Of a stretch of 64,000 nt of DNA, positions 23,348-35,237 are shown one piece after another. This DNA comes from Corynespora cassiicola. Lineage: Eukaryota > Ascomycota > Dothideomycetes > Pleosporales > Corynesporascaceae. Made by a program: the position numbers and the translations under genes. The notes under the pieces were generated by a model that did no database searches, had not been told where the DNA came from, and worked only from the letters and a program-made list of their open reading frames with translations. Numbering within the stretch: the stretch's first letter is position 1; the number at the start of each line of letters is the position of its first letter. The stretch lies in NCBI GenBank assembly GCA_022059125.1, contig JAEUWY010000002.1, positions 186,001 through 250,000 on the forward strand, in the 5' to 3' direction.

Positions 23348-24456
23348 ATGGCGGCTGTCCACGTCCTCGACGACTACTACCTCGCCATCACCTTTCTCAT
23401 CACCGTCGCATATCAGTTGTTCTTCTTCAGCATCGCCTTCAGCTTGAAATTCGACAAGCTCACCGATTTCGCCGGCGGCACCAACTTTGCTGTTCTCGCC
23501 ATCATCACCCTCGCTTTCAGCGAAAACCGCGATCATGCACGCAACATTGTGGTATCCGTTTTTCTCATAGTCTGGGCCCTGCGGCTCAGCGGGTTTTTGT
23601 TGTTCAGAATCCTCAAGACCGGCAAAGATGATCGCTTTGACGACAAGCGCGACAAGTTCTGGTCCTTCCTTGGCTTTTGGGTCTTGTACGTCTTGAATGC
23701 ATCTGCCTACTTTAAAACCATCAATGCTAATGCCTCTGTAGCCAGATGTTCTGGGTGTGGACCGTATCACTGCCAGTCACCATTCTCAACTCGCCCAAGG
23801 TCACGCAATTCCCCCAACCTGCATTTGGGACCGGTCGCGACATTGCCGGCATCATCTTGTATTCCATCGGCTTTATCATGGAGAGCGTGTCCGATGTTCA
23901 AAAGTACCGATTCCGCAGCGCGCATGGGAGTGACGGTGCAGTTTGCGACGTGGGCTTTTTTTCTTGGACCAGGCATCCTAATTATTTTGGCGAAATCATT
24001 ATCCAATTCTGTAAGTTTCACATCCTAGACTATCTGGGGACGTATGCTAACTGGTTAGCGATCTTCATGATTGCCGTCTCGCCAGCCGCCTTGGGTTATT
24101 TGTCAGGAGGTGCCTATGCTGCGCTTTACGCCTCCATCCTTGGCGCCTTCTTCCTTACTGCACTGCTCATGTTCCTTTCTGGGCTGCCGCTGCAAGAACG
24201 CCCGGGAGCCAAGAAGCGATATGAGAAACGGATCAACTGGCCGGCATATGAGCGCTACCTCCACCGGACCAGCATCCTTATCCCGTTTCCGCCGCAACTC
24301 TACGAGAAGATGCCTGTGTTTTTAAAGCGGACCATATTCCTGGAATTTCCCATGTATGTCTTTGATCCGGCGAAACATTCTGACCGGAGCAAATCCCAAG
24401 CTTCGGCTGAAGAAGGCCGTGCAAGACCCAGTGATGAGCAAGGCTTGAGGTCGTAG
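23348..24456 (+). CDS. DUF1295 / steroid 5-alpha-reductase-like membrane protein
   Basis: Multi-pass membrane protein of 334 residues. Exons: 23348-23685, 23742-24010 and 24059-24456; introns of 56 and 48 bp with GTACGT / GTAAGT donors. Hydrophobic segments occupy the N-terminal third (YLAITFLITVAYQLFFF and following) and the region after exon 2. The family signature FFSWTRHPNYFGEI is present; it corresponds to the cofactor-binding end of the 5-alpha-reductase / isoprenylcysteine methyltransferase-like fold. The C-terminal tail is hydrophilic (Ser/Glu/Arg). Family members are thought to be NAD(P)H-dependent reductases; substrate unknown. Confidence 0.9.
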
Positions 24457-26351
24457 TTGGAATATCCAAGTGCACGGTTGTAGCATGTATGCACAGTTTT
24501 GCGTGAGGAGTAAGACTGCGATACCCTAGATCTACTATTATATAATGTTAATTTTTGCCCATCATGAGCCGTATATATTCAGTCTCGAAGCATACATCAT
24601 CAGTTCTTTTATAAACTCCATAGTGGTGTGGAATGTCTCGCTCATCATCTGAATAACCGACTTTACCCTAAAAACATTGATTGTGTGGTATAACAAGGCG
24701 TACGACCATCCCTATGTACTTGATTTTCACATTTAAATACAGAACATTTTAGGTGGGGTCTGCTATTACTATATTCCGGGCGCAGCATGGAATAGGGTAC
24801 ATTGGAATTCTACTGATCCTTAGGATTTTAATCTCTAAGACGTGTTAGGTATTCCAGTCTATTAGTTGGCCTTTCTACCCACAACAGCACGGGTTAAGCT
24901 TAATAAAGATCTTAGTTATTGCATTCCCTGTATAGTAGACTAGAAACATAAAGAATAGATTAGCAGAGCTAGCTACTGTTGTGGAGCCTATAAGCGGTCA
25001 GACATCTTTTACTCAGATGTAGAGAAGACAGCTGTGATACAAAAGGCGCTTTCAGGGGAGGTTCAACAAGTATCGTGAAATGCTGCATAAAGACCAAGAG
25101 CTTCTACATACTAGCTCCGTCCTCTTTATCCCTTGTTTTGATATCTGCACTTGGCTACGAGATTAAGTCCGAGCTATTTCCCCCATTGATAAGTACGTTC
25201 TGTAATATGAAGCATATGCGTAGGCCATACAACAAAAGCAAAATCCTGTATACACAACGGTAACATATAGTAAGACTTTAGAAGCGAGATCAAGAAAGAT
25301 AACTATGCAAGTGGGAACATGCTGTAGTGTCCGCAGCACGTTTCAACTGTCTAGAGAATACTGCTTTTCTCTCTCGCCCCTTAAAAAGCTGTTCAATCAA
25401 GACAGGACAAGACTTATTTCCTTCGCCGATTGATTGATCGGATATATGTGACGACGACTTTTCTAGCGTTTCAAACTCTCGTTGCGCTTTGGCGGTGCAG
25501 CAGAAACGGTGGTAAGCATGTGCACGCGCGCATGAGATGCCTGTCCACTGCTTCCAAGGGTTTTCCACAGCACCATCTCCTGGAAATGAAGCTTGGATTC
25601 GAAAGAAAGCATGAGTCAATCGCAAATTGACAATCGACGAGGGTCTTACTGTTGGGTGTTGGTGCAGAATTCAGTCAGCAACTGAGTTCACCAAATACCT
25701 AGGTAATGTTAGCGCAGGTGAGAGGCCCTGCTGCATCCGCACGTTGGAAGGAGCTAAGAGGAAAAACCAGGCTGTACAAGATCCTGCGAGGCCAACTTGC
25801 CCATCCATCGAATGATTCAGAGCCAATGGCTGTTGTGTACTCGAGTTGATGGTTCGCAAGGTCCCCACTCTCGGGCCCGAAACCCCTTGAGCCTTGCCAA
25901 GGCCTGACCGATGACGCTGGAAGAAGGCCGCTAATCTGGCAGAACGGGTTTGACGCGACTCTTCACGAAATCCGCCCATGCGAAATCCGTCAGCGCAGAA
26001 TCCTATAAAAGCGACGCCACATCCGTGGTGCGATGCGTGATCATATCCTCTTGTTCCCATCCTAGAATTCCTCTCCAGGTCGAGACCCCTGCACCCTTGG
26101 AACGCGGGGAGTGGTCCAAGCTCCATTCACGCCTCAGGTAGCGCCTACGTCACAGCCTCAGCTTGTCCTGACGGATTCCTCACCTCTCCACCTTCGCCCT
26201 CCTAGAGCCCTCCACATAGCGCGGGCCTCGCAGTCGAAGAATCCGAGTCGCTCCGAACACTGCATTATCGTCCCGGCCCGCTGGTATTCTTGGGCAAGTT
26301 TCCAAACAGCAAACCCGCCGAGCCGAAACCGTGTTCTGACAGTGAGGTAGA
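24457..26351. other. intergenic, 1.9 kb, partly AT-rich
   Basis: The first 0.8 kb (about 24,520-25,300) is AT-rich and without coding character. An exact TACCTAGGTA palindrome lies at 25696-25705, about 650 bp upstream of the phosphate carrier start. No transposon ends were seen. Confidence 0.5.
25696..25705. promoter_or_regulatory. palindrome TACCTAGGTA, copy 3
   Basis: Exact palindrome in the upstream region of the mitochondrial phosphate carrier gene. Confidence 0.5.
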
Positions 26352-27937
26352 ATGCAAAACATGTTCCCGTCCCAGGCAAGTCTGCATCACGCCTTTGCCG
26401 GCTCTCTGCCTGCTCCACAGCGCGTGCCCGACGCTCCGTCGAGGACTCCGTCAAAATGGTTGGCCCGGCACGAACTCTATCCTGCATGGAGCGCTGCCGA
26501 CGATGCGAAAAACAAAGCTGCCAAATTGAGTGATGCTGCCGTCGCAGAGTTTGAAAAGGCTAGCCACAAAGCCCAAGACAAGGCCGGCAAGATTGAGCTG
26601 TACTCGGCCAAGTACTATGCTGCCTGTACCGTTGGTGGAATCATGGCATGCGGCCTCACTCACACGGCCGTGACGCCGCTCGACTTGGTCAAGTGCCGTC
26701 GCCAGGTCGATTCCAAGATGTACAAGGGCAACTTTGAGGCCTGGGGCAAGATTGGGCGTGCTGAGGGGCTGCGCGGCATCATGACCGGATGGGGTGCGTC
26801 CGCTCTCAATCTGCGACTGTGATTTGAAAGCTAACAAGACAAGGCCCAACCTTCTGGGGCTACTCCGTGCAGGGTGGTCTCAAATATGGTGGATACGAGT
26901 TCTTCAAGAAGTTCTATGCCGACCTGGTCGGCGAGGAAAAGTAAGCTACCAACGTCAGATGGGGCGCGACGACGTGATCTGACCCAAGAATAGCTTCCAC
27001 AAGTACAAGACTGCCGTCTACCTTGCAGGTTCTGCCTCTGCCGAATTCATTGCCGACATTGGTCTCTGTCCCTTTGAGGCCGTCAAAGTCCGAATGCAGA
27101 CTACAATCCCGCCGTTTGCCAGGAGTACCCTAGGCGGAATCACCACGGTTACCGGAAAGGAAGGCTTTGCTGGGTAAGAAGAAGAGCTTCGCGTTGCTTG
27201 TTCGTGCAACATGGCGGCTAACGGTTTCATATCACAGTCTGTACAAGGGCCTCTACCCCCTATGGGTTAGTACCACTCCAAGGACGACGGTATTGGAAGA
27301 GTATCAGATGTTGACAGCTAGCAGGGTCGCCAAATTCCTTACACGATGATGAAGGTGGGTCGCGCTATGAATATCTCACGCTTCAATCGACTGACGTCTC
27401 ACAGTTTGCTTCATTCGAAACCATTGTCGAGATGATTTACAATTACCTGCCTGGTCAAAAGAGCGACTACGGCAAGGGGGCGCAGACTGCTGTTTCCTTT
27501 ACTGGTGGTTATGCGGCGGGTATCCTTTGCGCCATCGTCAGCCACCCCGCGGATGTTATGGTTTCCAAGCTCAATGCGAACCGCCAACCCGGCGAGAGTT
27601 TCGGCGCCGCTACCGGCCGAATCTACAAGGATATCGGGTAAGGCATTTCTACACGCCCCACATTCGCTTGCGCTCACTTGTATACAGATTCCGTGGCCTC
27701 TGGAACGGTCTCCCGGTTAGAATGTAAGGCACTCCTGCGTGTATGTCATGATATCGGGCTAACAAGATGGCAGCGTTATGATTGGTACCTTGACGGGGCT
27801 CCAGTGGATGTACGTTTGCGATGCCATATCCCCCTCACTCCTTTGTTCAAACTTGCTGACTATCGACCAGGATCTACGACTACTTCAAGATCTTCATGGG
27901 TCTGCCCACCACCGGAGGTGCACCTCCACAGAAGTAG
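26352..27937 (+). CDS. MIR1: mitochondrial phosphate carrier
   Basis: Inner-membrane carrier importing phosphate with protons, 382 residues in nine exons: 26352-26793, 26844-26940, 26994-27173, 27238-27265, 27325-27354, 27405-27637, 27688-27723, 27774-27809 and 27871-27937. Phases agree at every junction. All three carrier repeats have their signature: [22 protein letters not shown] and [12 protein letters not shown]. An N-terminal extension of about 85 residues precedes repeat 1, longer than in the yeast protein. Exons 4, 5, 7 and 8 are only 28-36 bp, so the gene is unusually fragmented compared with neighbours. The C-terminus is [10 protein letters not shown]. Confidence 0.95.
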
Positions 27938-28366
27938 TCCCCAGCGGCATAAAATATTTACGCGAACCAACACTTTTTTTCCTTTTGCCCTACTACCCCG
28001 AGTCGCGGACATCAGAGCCTATCGTCATTGTACTTTTAATTTGTCACTCTTGGGCTGATTGCTCTCTCCGTTCACGACTGCAAGTTCGTTTAGAAATACA
28101 TTTTCCTACTAGCCTGCCTTCCTTGTTCTCGGAGTGCCTGCTGCTTTAGTGTTCTCTTTTCCGTGCAAGCCCAACGTTATATCTCAACTGACCCGAAATC
28201 GCTCAACGTACCAAGGTACTCGATCCAAATATGGCATCTAAGTTATATAAAGGCAGCGGCCATGTCTTCTGAAGGACCAACTTTCAACACTTCAACATAC
28301 TCGACCATCGTCCAGAGCAGTGTTCCGAAGAAATAGCCAACCAATTATAACCCACCGAGAATCAAA
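27938..28366. other. intergenic, 0.43 kb
   Basis: 3' region of the phosphate carrier and promoter of the F-box-like gene. A TATATAAAGG string lies near 28,244-28,253. Nothing else. Confidence 0.5.
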
Positions 28367-29074
28367 ATGCAACACGCAGCCCCACTCTTGACTCTACCAA
28401 ACGAGCTCCTCTACGAAATCGTCTCCTACCTGGAGCCCATACGAGCAACAAGACACACGTACTCGGACGCCCTCGCCGACTACCGACGGGCAGGTGAAAA
28501 CGGGCGGCGGGTCAGGACGCTGTGGGCGCTCAGCCAGACCAGCCTCCGGCTCAACGCCATCGCAACGCCGAGCCTGTACAAGAACTTCATCGCGCGGCAG
28601 TCGCGGCAGGCCGTGGCCAAGGTGCGGCGCTTCCTCCGCACGCTGATCCAGCGGCCCGACCTCGCGGCGCGCGTCACGTACCTGGAGCACACGCTGGGGC
28701 CCTCGGACTACATGCTGGACGGCGGCGTCGTCGTCGTCGTCGTCGACGCGCACGATGCCGACTGCTGGTCGCACGACGAGCGGCTCGCGAGGCTGGTGGG
28801 CGGGCTGGCGCGCGCGCGGTTCGGGAGGATGGCGTGGGGCGTGGCGTGTAGGCGGGCGCCGGATGAGACGCACTTGCTGGTGCTGATGGCGTGTCTGCCG
28901 AACCTGGAGGTGGTGGGGACGGCGTTGGTGAGGCTGGCGGTCCCCAGGGAGGTGGCGGCGGCGAGGGGCATGTTTGGGGAGAGCAGCTGGCGGATACTGT
29001 ATGCTCCGTTGGCGAGGGAGGGAGGGTGCTTGGAGAAGTTGAGGGAGGTTGTGCTCGTTCGGGATGGGGATTAG
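28367..29074 (+). CDS. F-box-like protein, single exon
   Basis: 235 residues. The start LLTLPNELLYEIVSYLEP is a good F-box helix, followed by LWALSQTSLRLNAIATPSLYKNFI, the second part of the F-box and linker seen in many fungal F-box proteins. F-box proteins link substrates to the SCF ubiquitin ligase through Skp1. The rest has Leu/Arg-rich sequence and a run of six valines from a GTC repeat (28,727-28,743). It is short for the class, and the C-terminus ends abruptly after a leucine-rich segment, so the LRR or WD substrate domain is reduced or lost. Confidence 0.75.
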   Translation: MQHAAPLLTLPNELLYEIVSYLEPIRATRHTYSDALADYRRAGENGRRVRTLWALSQTSLRLNAIATPSLYKNFIARQSRQAVAKVRRFLRTLIQRPDLAARVTYLEHTLGPSDYMLDGGVVVVVVDAHDADCWSHDERLARLVGGLARARFGRMAWGVACRRAPDETHLLVLMACLPNLEVVGTALVRLAVPREVAAARGMFGESSWRILYAPLAREGGCLEKLREVVLVRDGD

Positions 29075-29877
29075 GGGCTGGTGGTATGGGGGGGGTGTAT
29101 TGGAATGGGATGGATGGCCCTTCTGAGGACTTGAATTGTGTACCTTGTTTCTGGTGTGCTTTCTCCCTTGAGAGAAGAATAGTAGGATACCCCGATCGAG
29201 TATTCGAACGGACATAACTGTCAAGAGTGCCATTCAACGAAACCCTGCCTCCAATGCGATGACCTCATCCCCTCCCTCGCTCCCTCCAGAAAAACCGTGG
29301 CAGCCGCGTGCCTCGCCTAGGCCTGCACCCGCCGGCGATCAGCCGGCCGCGCCATTAGGCAGAGAGACGAGGCTCGACGGCTACGTACACGGCCGCTGTC
29401 AGCCAGGCCGTGGGAGGGCAGATGCTGGGGCTTAGTCATGTGCGGTCGGGCGAATCAGGTGCGCCGAGCTTATCTCGCGATGCTGCGGCCATCACCTCAC
29501 GCCATGAGCCAACGCCCTCCCCACGGACGGACGGGGCCGCCATTCATTGCAGTGGATGGCGGGACCGGGGAGTTGCTCTTCCTTGGCGGGCCTGTCCTTT
29601 TTTCTTCTTCTCTCTTTAGGCCGGTTGCGTTCGTGTTGCTGCGTCATGCTCGGCCGCCCGCCGTGGCTGGGAGTTGCGGTTGCTTGGTTGGCTTTGGGGC
29701 GCGGCTGCGAGGGAAAACGAATATAAGGAGCTGGGGGGTTCCCCCTCGCCCTGCCTGTCTGTTGGAAGAGATCCTTGACTAATCATCGAATTTGCCTACC
29801 TTTATTTGCTTTGCTGCACCCCAGTGGTTCTTGAGCCTCTTTTGCTTTTTGGACTTTTAGAACATACCCTGTATACC
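29075..29877. other. intergenic, 0.8 kb
   Basis: Promoter region of the DUF3602 gene; pyrimidine-rich tracts before 29,878. No gene seen. Confidence 0.5.
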
Positions 29878-30516
29878 ATGTCTGACGCCCCGATCCATTC
29901 GACTGGCCGTGGAGGTAGGTTCTCTGTGGAATGGGATGGGATTTCGAGGCTTGGTGGCTGACTTGGACACAGGCGCAGGAAACATTGGTCCCGACTCCAA
30001 TGTGTTAGTACACTCAGTCAATCAATCCTGTATACCTTCTTGACACTGACGCTCCCCAGCTACACCGATGGCGGCATCGTCCGCGAGGGCATCCAAGGCG
30101 AGTCCGCCGACGGCAACTTCTCCACCGGCGTACGTCCCCAAGCTCCGATAACGATGCATTGTTCAATCTAACACGACGACTTCTAGCGCGGTGGCGCTGG
30201 CAACCTAGGGAAATCGCCCCGTGTCGGGCCCGTAGATGAAGGCCGCCGATCCACCGACTTCATCCCTGAGACTGCCCTGCGCGATCCCCAGGACAACTAC
30301 CACACCGGCGTACGTTGACCTCGAAGCTATGAGGTGATGTGATGCTGATATATCTTGCAGCGCGGTGGCTCCGGAAACGTCCACAAGGAGAAGCACGATG
30401 GCCACAGCCACTCTCCTGACCGCAAGGGCTTCGGCGACAAGATCAAGCATGCCCTGCACCTGGACAAGGACAAGAAGCACGAGCCTTCTCCCTTGGGCAA
30501 TGAGACCAAGGAGTAA
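29878..30516 (+). CDS. PAR32/DUF3602 family small repeat protein
   Basis: Hydrophilic, probably disordered protein of 138 residues. Exons: 29878-29914, 29973-30003, 30060-30129, 30187-30309 and 30361-30516; introns of 58, 56, 57 and 51 bp. Three copies of the module STGRGGAGN occur near residues 8-16, 45-52 and 86-93. Introns 3 and 4 cut copies 2 and 3 at the same place and phase (TG | RGG), while intron 1 cuts copy 1 after RGG. The tail is Lys/His/Asp-rich (DKIKHALHLDKDKKHEP). In yeast, Par32/Amu1 of this family acts downstream of TORC1 on ammonium transport; whether the role holds here is not known. Confidence 0.88.
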
Positions 30517-30967
30517 GGGAAACCTAATCATTGATACCCGTCGCTATAGAGTAAGGAGCAAGGAGCTAATGGGCGCGGAGGGCGTAATGGGTTGCAATGG
30601 GTCCATGATACCAATGGCTGCTGCTGCTGCTGCTGCTGCTACTACGTACAGGTCGGCACCAGCCAGCCAGCCTCTCTTTGTTTTGACATTTACCCCGATA
30701 ATCCTAGAAATGAACAGCTTCGCAACATGCGACCAAATCTATCTCGTAAATCTCGGAAACATTCCGAACTGACGCGATTTCACGATGCATCTCGCGGCAA
30801 GCCCATGGTGTTGCGGGGTTGCCACGGGCAATCGCGTCCGTGCACGCGTGGGGCAGCCCGTCGGTCCCTCATCCCACCGACGCCCAACCCATCGCGTCAT
30901 TGCAGGAAAACTTTCCACCCACCATCTTCTCTCTTTTGACGCAACAAAACATCTGATAACAGGCACA
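30517..30967. other. intergenic, 0.45 kb, with CTG repeat
   Basis: Between the DUF3602 gene and MDE1; holds the (GCT)8 run at 30617-30640. No gene seen. Confidence 0.55.
30617..30640 (+). repeat. (GCT)8 microsatellite
   Basis: Eight perfect GCT units in the 3' flank of the DUF3602 gene. Confidence 0.9.
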
Positions 30968-31795
30968 ATGGGAAGCACGGAAAACTCTGCAGAGGAGCTC
31001 GTCCTCTCCGACGACCCCCTCCACCCCGCAAATCACATTTGCGAGCTATGCGCCAAGTTTTACACACTGGGATGGGTAATCCACACCCTTTGATCTATAT
31101 ACCGTAATTCACATGTACACGCACATCTATACACTTGCTCGCCCTCGCCATGAAAAACACCACAAAAAACGCAGGCTAATCACCCCCGCTCGTTCTACCA
31201 GGTCACCGGCACCGGCGGCGGAACCAGCATCAAGCGCGACAACCACATCTACATCGCACCCTCTGGCGTGCAAAAGGAGCTCCTCAAGCCCACCGACATG
31301 TTCGTCATGGACTACGCCACAAAGCAGTACCTGCGGCGCCCGCAGGCGCTCAAGCCCTCGGCCTGCACCCCGCTCTTCTACGCCGCCTTCCAGCACCGCG
31401 GCGCCGGATGCTGCATACACACGCACTCGCAGTGGGCCGTGCTGGTCACGCTGCTGGTCGAGCGCGAGTTTGGCAAGGAGGCCTGCTTTGAGATTGAGGA
31501 GGTGGAGCAGATCAAGGGGATCCCCAAGGGGAAGGGACAAGTCGGGAATCTGGGCTTCTATGATCGGTTGCGCATCCCCATCATTGAGAATACGGCACAC
31601 GAGGAGGATCTTACCGAGAGTTTGGAGGAGGCCATGGAGAAGTATCCCGAGGCGTGTGCCGTGTTGGTGAGGAGGCATGGCATCTATGTTTGGGGGGATA
31701 ATGTGCACAAGGCCAAGACGCAGTGCGAGAGTATTGATTACATTTTGCAGTTGGCCGTGGAGATGAAGAAGTTGGGTCTACCTTGGACAAAGTAG
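30968..31795 (+). CDS. MDE1: methylthioribulose-1-phosphate dehydratase (methionine salvage)
   Basis: Class II aldolase-fold zinc enzyme of the methionine salvage pathway; dehydrates 5-methylthioribulose-1-phosphate in the cytosol. 233 residues. Exons: 30968-31075 and 31202-31795; intron 126 bp with a CTAAT branch and CTACCAG acceptor. Motifs: [31 protein letters not shown], the zinc-binding HTHSQWAV and RRHGIYVWG. An alternative acceptor 33 bp earlier is also in phase and would add 11 residues (ANHPRSFYQ...), but the chosen one has the better branch site and gives the conserved GWVTGTGGG. Confidence 0.93.
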
Positions 31796-32987
31796 GGGGT
31801 TGGGTTGGGCATTGGGCACAAGGCGTATGGCAGAGGTTCAGGGTGTTCTTTTTTCTTTTGGTAGGAGGCTGGGGGCGCGGAACTGACTATCCTACCAGCG
31901 TTAGTTTGCCCCGTACACCAATGCAGGGTCTCGAGGGCAAGTTATTGTGCCGATAGCCATGCCACGCACTGCGCACCTGACTGTTGACGACACGTATCTC
32001 CGCCCCCAGTAATACCAACAGACCCGAGTCGCCGCCACGACCTTGCAACGAACCAGATACACCAGAATGTAACCGAGCTGCGGAAACCACCAGATACTTT
32101 CCATCAGATAGCAGCCACGGCACCCTTTTGGGACATCTTAATATCTCGTCACAGCCTTGAAAGATGGTCTCTTTGCCTCACCCTTGTCAAAGAACTTCTC
32201 TTTTATGTTTCAAACGACGATTGCTAAACAAAACACAACCTACGGACTTCACGTCATGTCATTGTATTCACATGGTCTGAATAGAAGTCTAGTCAAAGGG
32301 GAATCGATTGTTGGCACCTTGTGGAATAACCAGGACAAACTCAGCGTCGCATGCGGCTGATGATTTCGCCTCGGGTATTTAAAAAACCGGCCAGACTGAC
32401 CTAGGTCACCACACCGGTATTCGGGACTATGTCTGTTTCGAGGTTAAACTAAAAGGCAGGTTGCTGCCCCCCTATCGTTCTCGAAAAATGCGCTGCTGTC
32501 CTGGGGGCATGTTTGCGACGCCCTGCCTTGGGCTCCAAGACATGTCCTGCTCCGTCAGCCTTGAAAATCCTGAAAAAGTGACTGGATGTTGAGGGTGGGC
32601 GCGCCAAGGGTCAAGACGAGGGCGAGGGGCAGCAGGATGCGCATCCTTGTCGGGCTGGGATCGTTTCACAACTCTGCAAACAAACCAGCTTTTGCTTTGC
32701 TGGCTGTAAAAGATTTAAGACCGAGGATAGGGTTTATGATTTAAGCTTCAGTTGCACACTGCTACTTATAGATTCTTTTGCCAAGTCAGTTCGACCTCAA
32801 ACTTCAGCAGTCGACTTTTTTGTTCCGCTCAGGATAAGCATATTAGACTTCGCTGTATGTCCGCTGCACCATATCTGCTAGTAATACTCTAATCCTGGTA
32901 GTCACCCACATCTGATTCTTTGATCCGACCATCTTTCGCCCCGATTCCGCAGCCTTAGTGGGAATCTACCAGCTCCGACGATACAAC
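31796..32987. other. intergenic, 1.2 kb
   Basis: No gene supported. A palindrome GACCTAGGTC lies at 32398-32407, sharing the CCTAGG core of the recurrent motif. Confidence 0.5.
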
Positions 32988-35237
32988 ATGGACACCTCTA
33001 TAGGCGAATCACTACGTGGTGATATCCCTCAATTTCCATTCAATCAAATGTCTTCGGGTCGCCAATTCAACACCGCTGCGGTGGATAGTCGCATCATTGG
33101 GCGCGGCAGTGATGGTTTGTTGCTTCAAGAATCGGTCCCCGCTGGCTCCACCAATCTCGCTATCGCAACGACGTCGAATGTTCGCGAACTCAATTCATTC
33201 GAACCTCTTGGATCATATGAGTCTCATGGGTTTCTTGAACTCGCACCAGATATCACATGTTATGTTGAGCGAAGGTACGAGCCACTGGTAAGAGCTTTAC
33301 ACTATTCATTTGGCAACAAAGTTCCCACAGATAATGATATTCTTTATCTGGGGAAGTTGACAAGTGTTCCGGAAGGGTCCCTGTGGAGGCAGTTTACAGC
33401 CTACAAGAACGCTAGACGCTTGACTCTTCCGCCGGAACATCAACATGGTTATCGGCTGGACAACTCCAATGGGCCCCCAAATCCGCCTCAAATCGTTTCA
33501 GCCAGAGCCCCGCCCATTCTAACGACGAGAGTCGCTGCATTCTCAACACCGGCATTATCTTTAGAAAGGGTCGAGCAGAGGCTCAGTTCTTTTGGCCAGT
33601 TTATGCATGGTTTTTCAAATGCGGGCGCAGCAGAAGTTCCAGTGCCCTTGGATAACTTCGCCCTATCGAGACGGCAAGAAGCTCCAGGGTTGATTCAAGA
33701 AAATATGACGCCAAGCAACGAATTCCATCCTAGAGGAAATTTGAATGCTGCTGCACTTTATGATTTGGCCACAAAAGCAATCAGCATCCGTAGCGAGACT
33801 AAATGCACCCCCATCCGTCGCCATGAAGGTCGTCCTGGAGGTTACCACTGCACTGTTGGCTGCAAACGAAGCTTCAAATCACCTGCAGATTGGAGAAGGC
33901 ACGAGGAAACCAAATACCCCCAGAACTTTTGGTTTTGTAACTTCTGCGGGGATCCTGAACATCCCACTGTATCCCACCTTTTTACACGAAAAGACAAGTT
34001 CATGGATCACCTAAGAAAGCACAATGGACCTGCAGACCGCAAGCTACTAACTACGAACAAACTTAAGCATATCAGCGGGCTCCGATGCCCTTCCCGTTGT
34101 GGCTTTTGTGGTACGAGCGACTTCCAAAGCTGGGCCCGACGCCATGATCACATCGGTATGCACTTCAAGAAGGGCAAAACGATGGAGCAATGGCGTGTTT
34201 ATGAGGATGCCGATCTGGATGATGAAGACTGGTTCGAGGACGGCGTCAGGACTGGTGACAATGATGATGATGATGATGACGGTGGAAACGACGACGACGA
34301 TGATGATGACGACGACAATAACGATGACAACGAAGACGAAGGTGAAAGAAAATACGAACCGGACAATGGCCGCGATAGAATGAGCCAAATGCCCCATTAT
34401 ACATCAGACTTCGACCATACAACTCAAAACGTCTGGAGTTCAGGAGGATACGATGTCTACTTTGGAGCACCCGGCTCGCCTGGCTCTACATTCACCAAGG
34501 CACTAGACTTTGGAATCTTCATCAAAAAAGAAACAACCGACAGCGAGTTCTACAACTCAAATCAGAAAATGGCTTTAGCAGCAAGTTCGGAGCATACTTG
34601 GCTTGATGAGCAAAAAGATGAGAAGGAAATTCCATGCAAAACACACCGGCCGTTGAGATTCCTCGATGCTGCAAACACCGAAGAAGAACGACCCTTGGTT
34701 GATCCGGCTTGTGATGTAGAGCAAGAGCATACTCAGATCATCCAGTACACACCACAGGACCGCCAGTGCGACACAGTTGAGCTGATCAATCCCTTCTTCG
34801 ATTTTTATCACAATGCTCAACCCTTGGATCAGTCGTATGGTATAAGCTCTTTCTGCAGTCCACTCCGCTACGAGGGCAATCTTAGTATACCAAGCTACAC
34901 TGATGGGAGCTACCACTCACCTTCAGTTTCCATGCAATCTATCGAAAGGAAGGATGAAAACTGCAGGGCCGAGGTGCAGCATACCACACCATCTTCTCAA
35001 CACTGCCCTTATTGCGGGACCAGAATCACTTCCCGTTCATATCGAACTCCCGGAAATGGTCATAACGGCCATTCTCACCGATCTTCTGGCACTCGAAATC
35101 CATGTAGGCGCTATTCAGAGAAGGCCAGGGTGTCGAAACCTCCGCGGTGGGGAGGGAAGCATGATTTACGCGTGTCGCCAAACCTGATACAACTTATAGA
35201 GATATGGATATCTCCACGCAATAGACGGCGGACGTAA
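32988..35237 (+). CDS. C2H2-type zinc-finger protein A
   Basis: 749 residues, single exon; the first ATG is MDTSIGESL at 32988. Around residues 285-415 lies a block of irregular C2H2-like fingers: YHCTVGCKRSFKSPADWRRHE; WFCNFCGD with HLRKH; and CGFCGTSDFQSWARRHDHIGMH. Next comes an acidic run of mostly Asp (about 34,258-34,345), then a low-complexity C-terminal half with a CPYCG pair and an Arg-rich end. The layout fits a nuclear DNA-binding regulator with an acidic activation-like segment, but no target is known. It is a paralogue of the gene at 38663: both share the finger block and an N-terminal domain with EPLVRALH / EPLIEAMY. The AA9 gene lies between them. Confidence 0.85.
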   Translation: MDTSIGESLRGDIPQFPFNQMSSGRQFNTAAVDSRIIGRGSDGLLLQESVPAGSTNLAIATTSNVRELNSFEPLGSYESHGFLELAPDITCYVERRYEPLVRALHYSFGNKVPTDNDILYLGKLTSVPEGSLWRQFTAYKNARRLTLPPEHQHGYRLDNSNGPPNPPQIVSARAPPILTTRVAAFSTPALSLERVEQRLSSFGQFMHGFSNAGAAEVPVPLDNFALSRRQEAPGLIQENMTPSNEFHPRGNLNAAALYDLATKAISIRSETKCTPIRRHEGRPGGYHCTVGCKRSFKSPADWRRHEETKYPQNFWFCNFCGDPEHPTVSHLFTRKDKFMDHLRKHNGPADRKLLTTNKLKHISGLRCPSRCGFCGTSDFQSWARRHDHIGMHFKKGKTMEQWRVYEDADLDDEDWFEDGVRTGDNDDDDDDGGNDDDDDDDDDNNDDNEDEGERKYEPDNGRDRMSQMPHYTSDFDHTTQNVWSSGGYDVYFGAPGSPGSTFTKALDFGIFIKKETTDSEFYNSNQKMALAASSEHTWLDEQKDEKEIPCKTHRPLRFLDAANTEEERPLVDPACDVEQEHTQIIQYTPQDRQCDTVELINPFFDFYHNAQPLDQSYGISSFCSPLRYEGNLSIPSYTDGSYHSPSVSMQSIERKDENCRAEVQHTTPSSQHCPYCGTRITSRSYRTPGNGHNGHSHRSSGTRNPCRRYSEKARVSKPPRWGGKHDLRVSPNLIQLIEIWISPRNRRRT

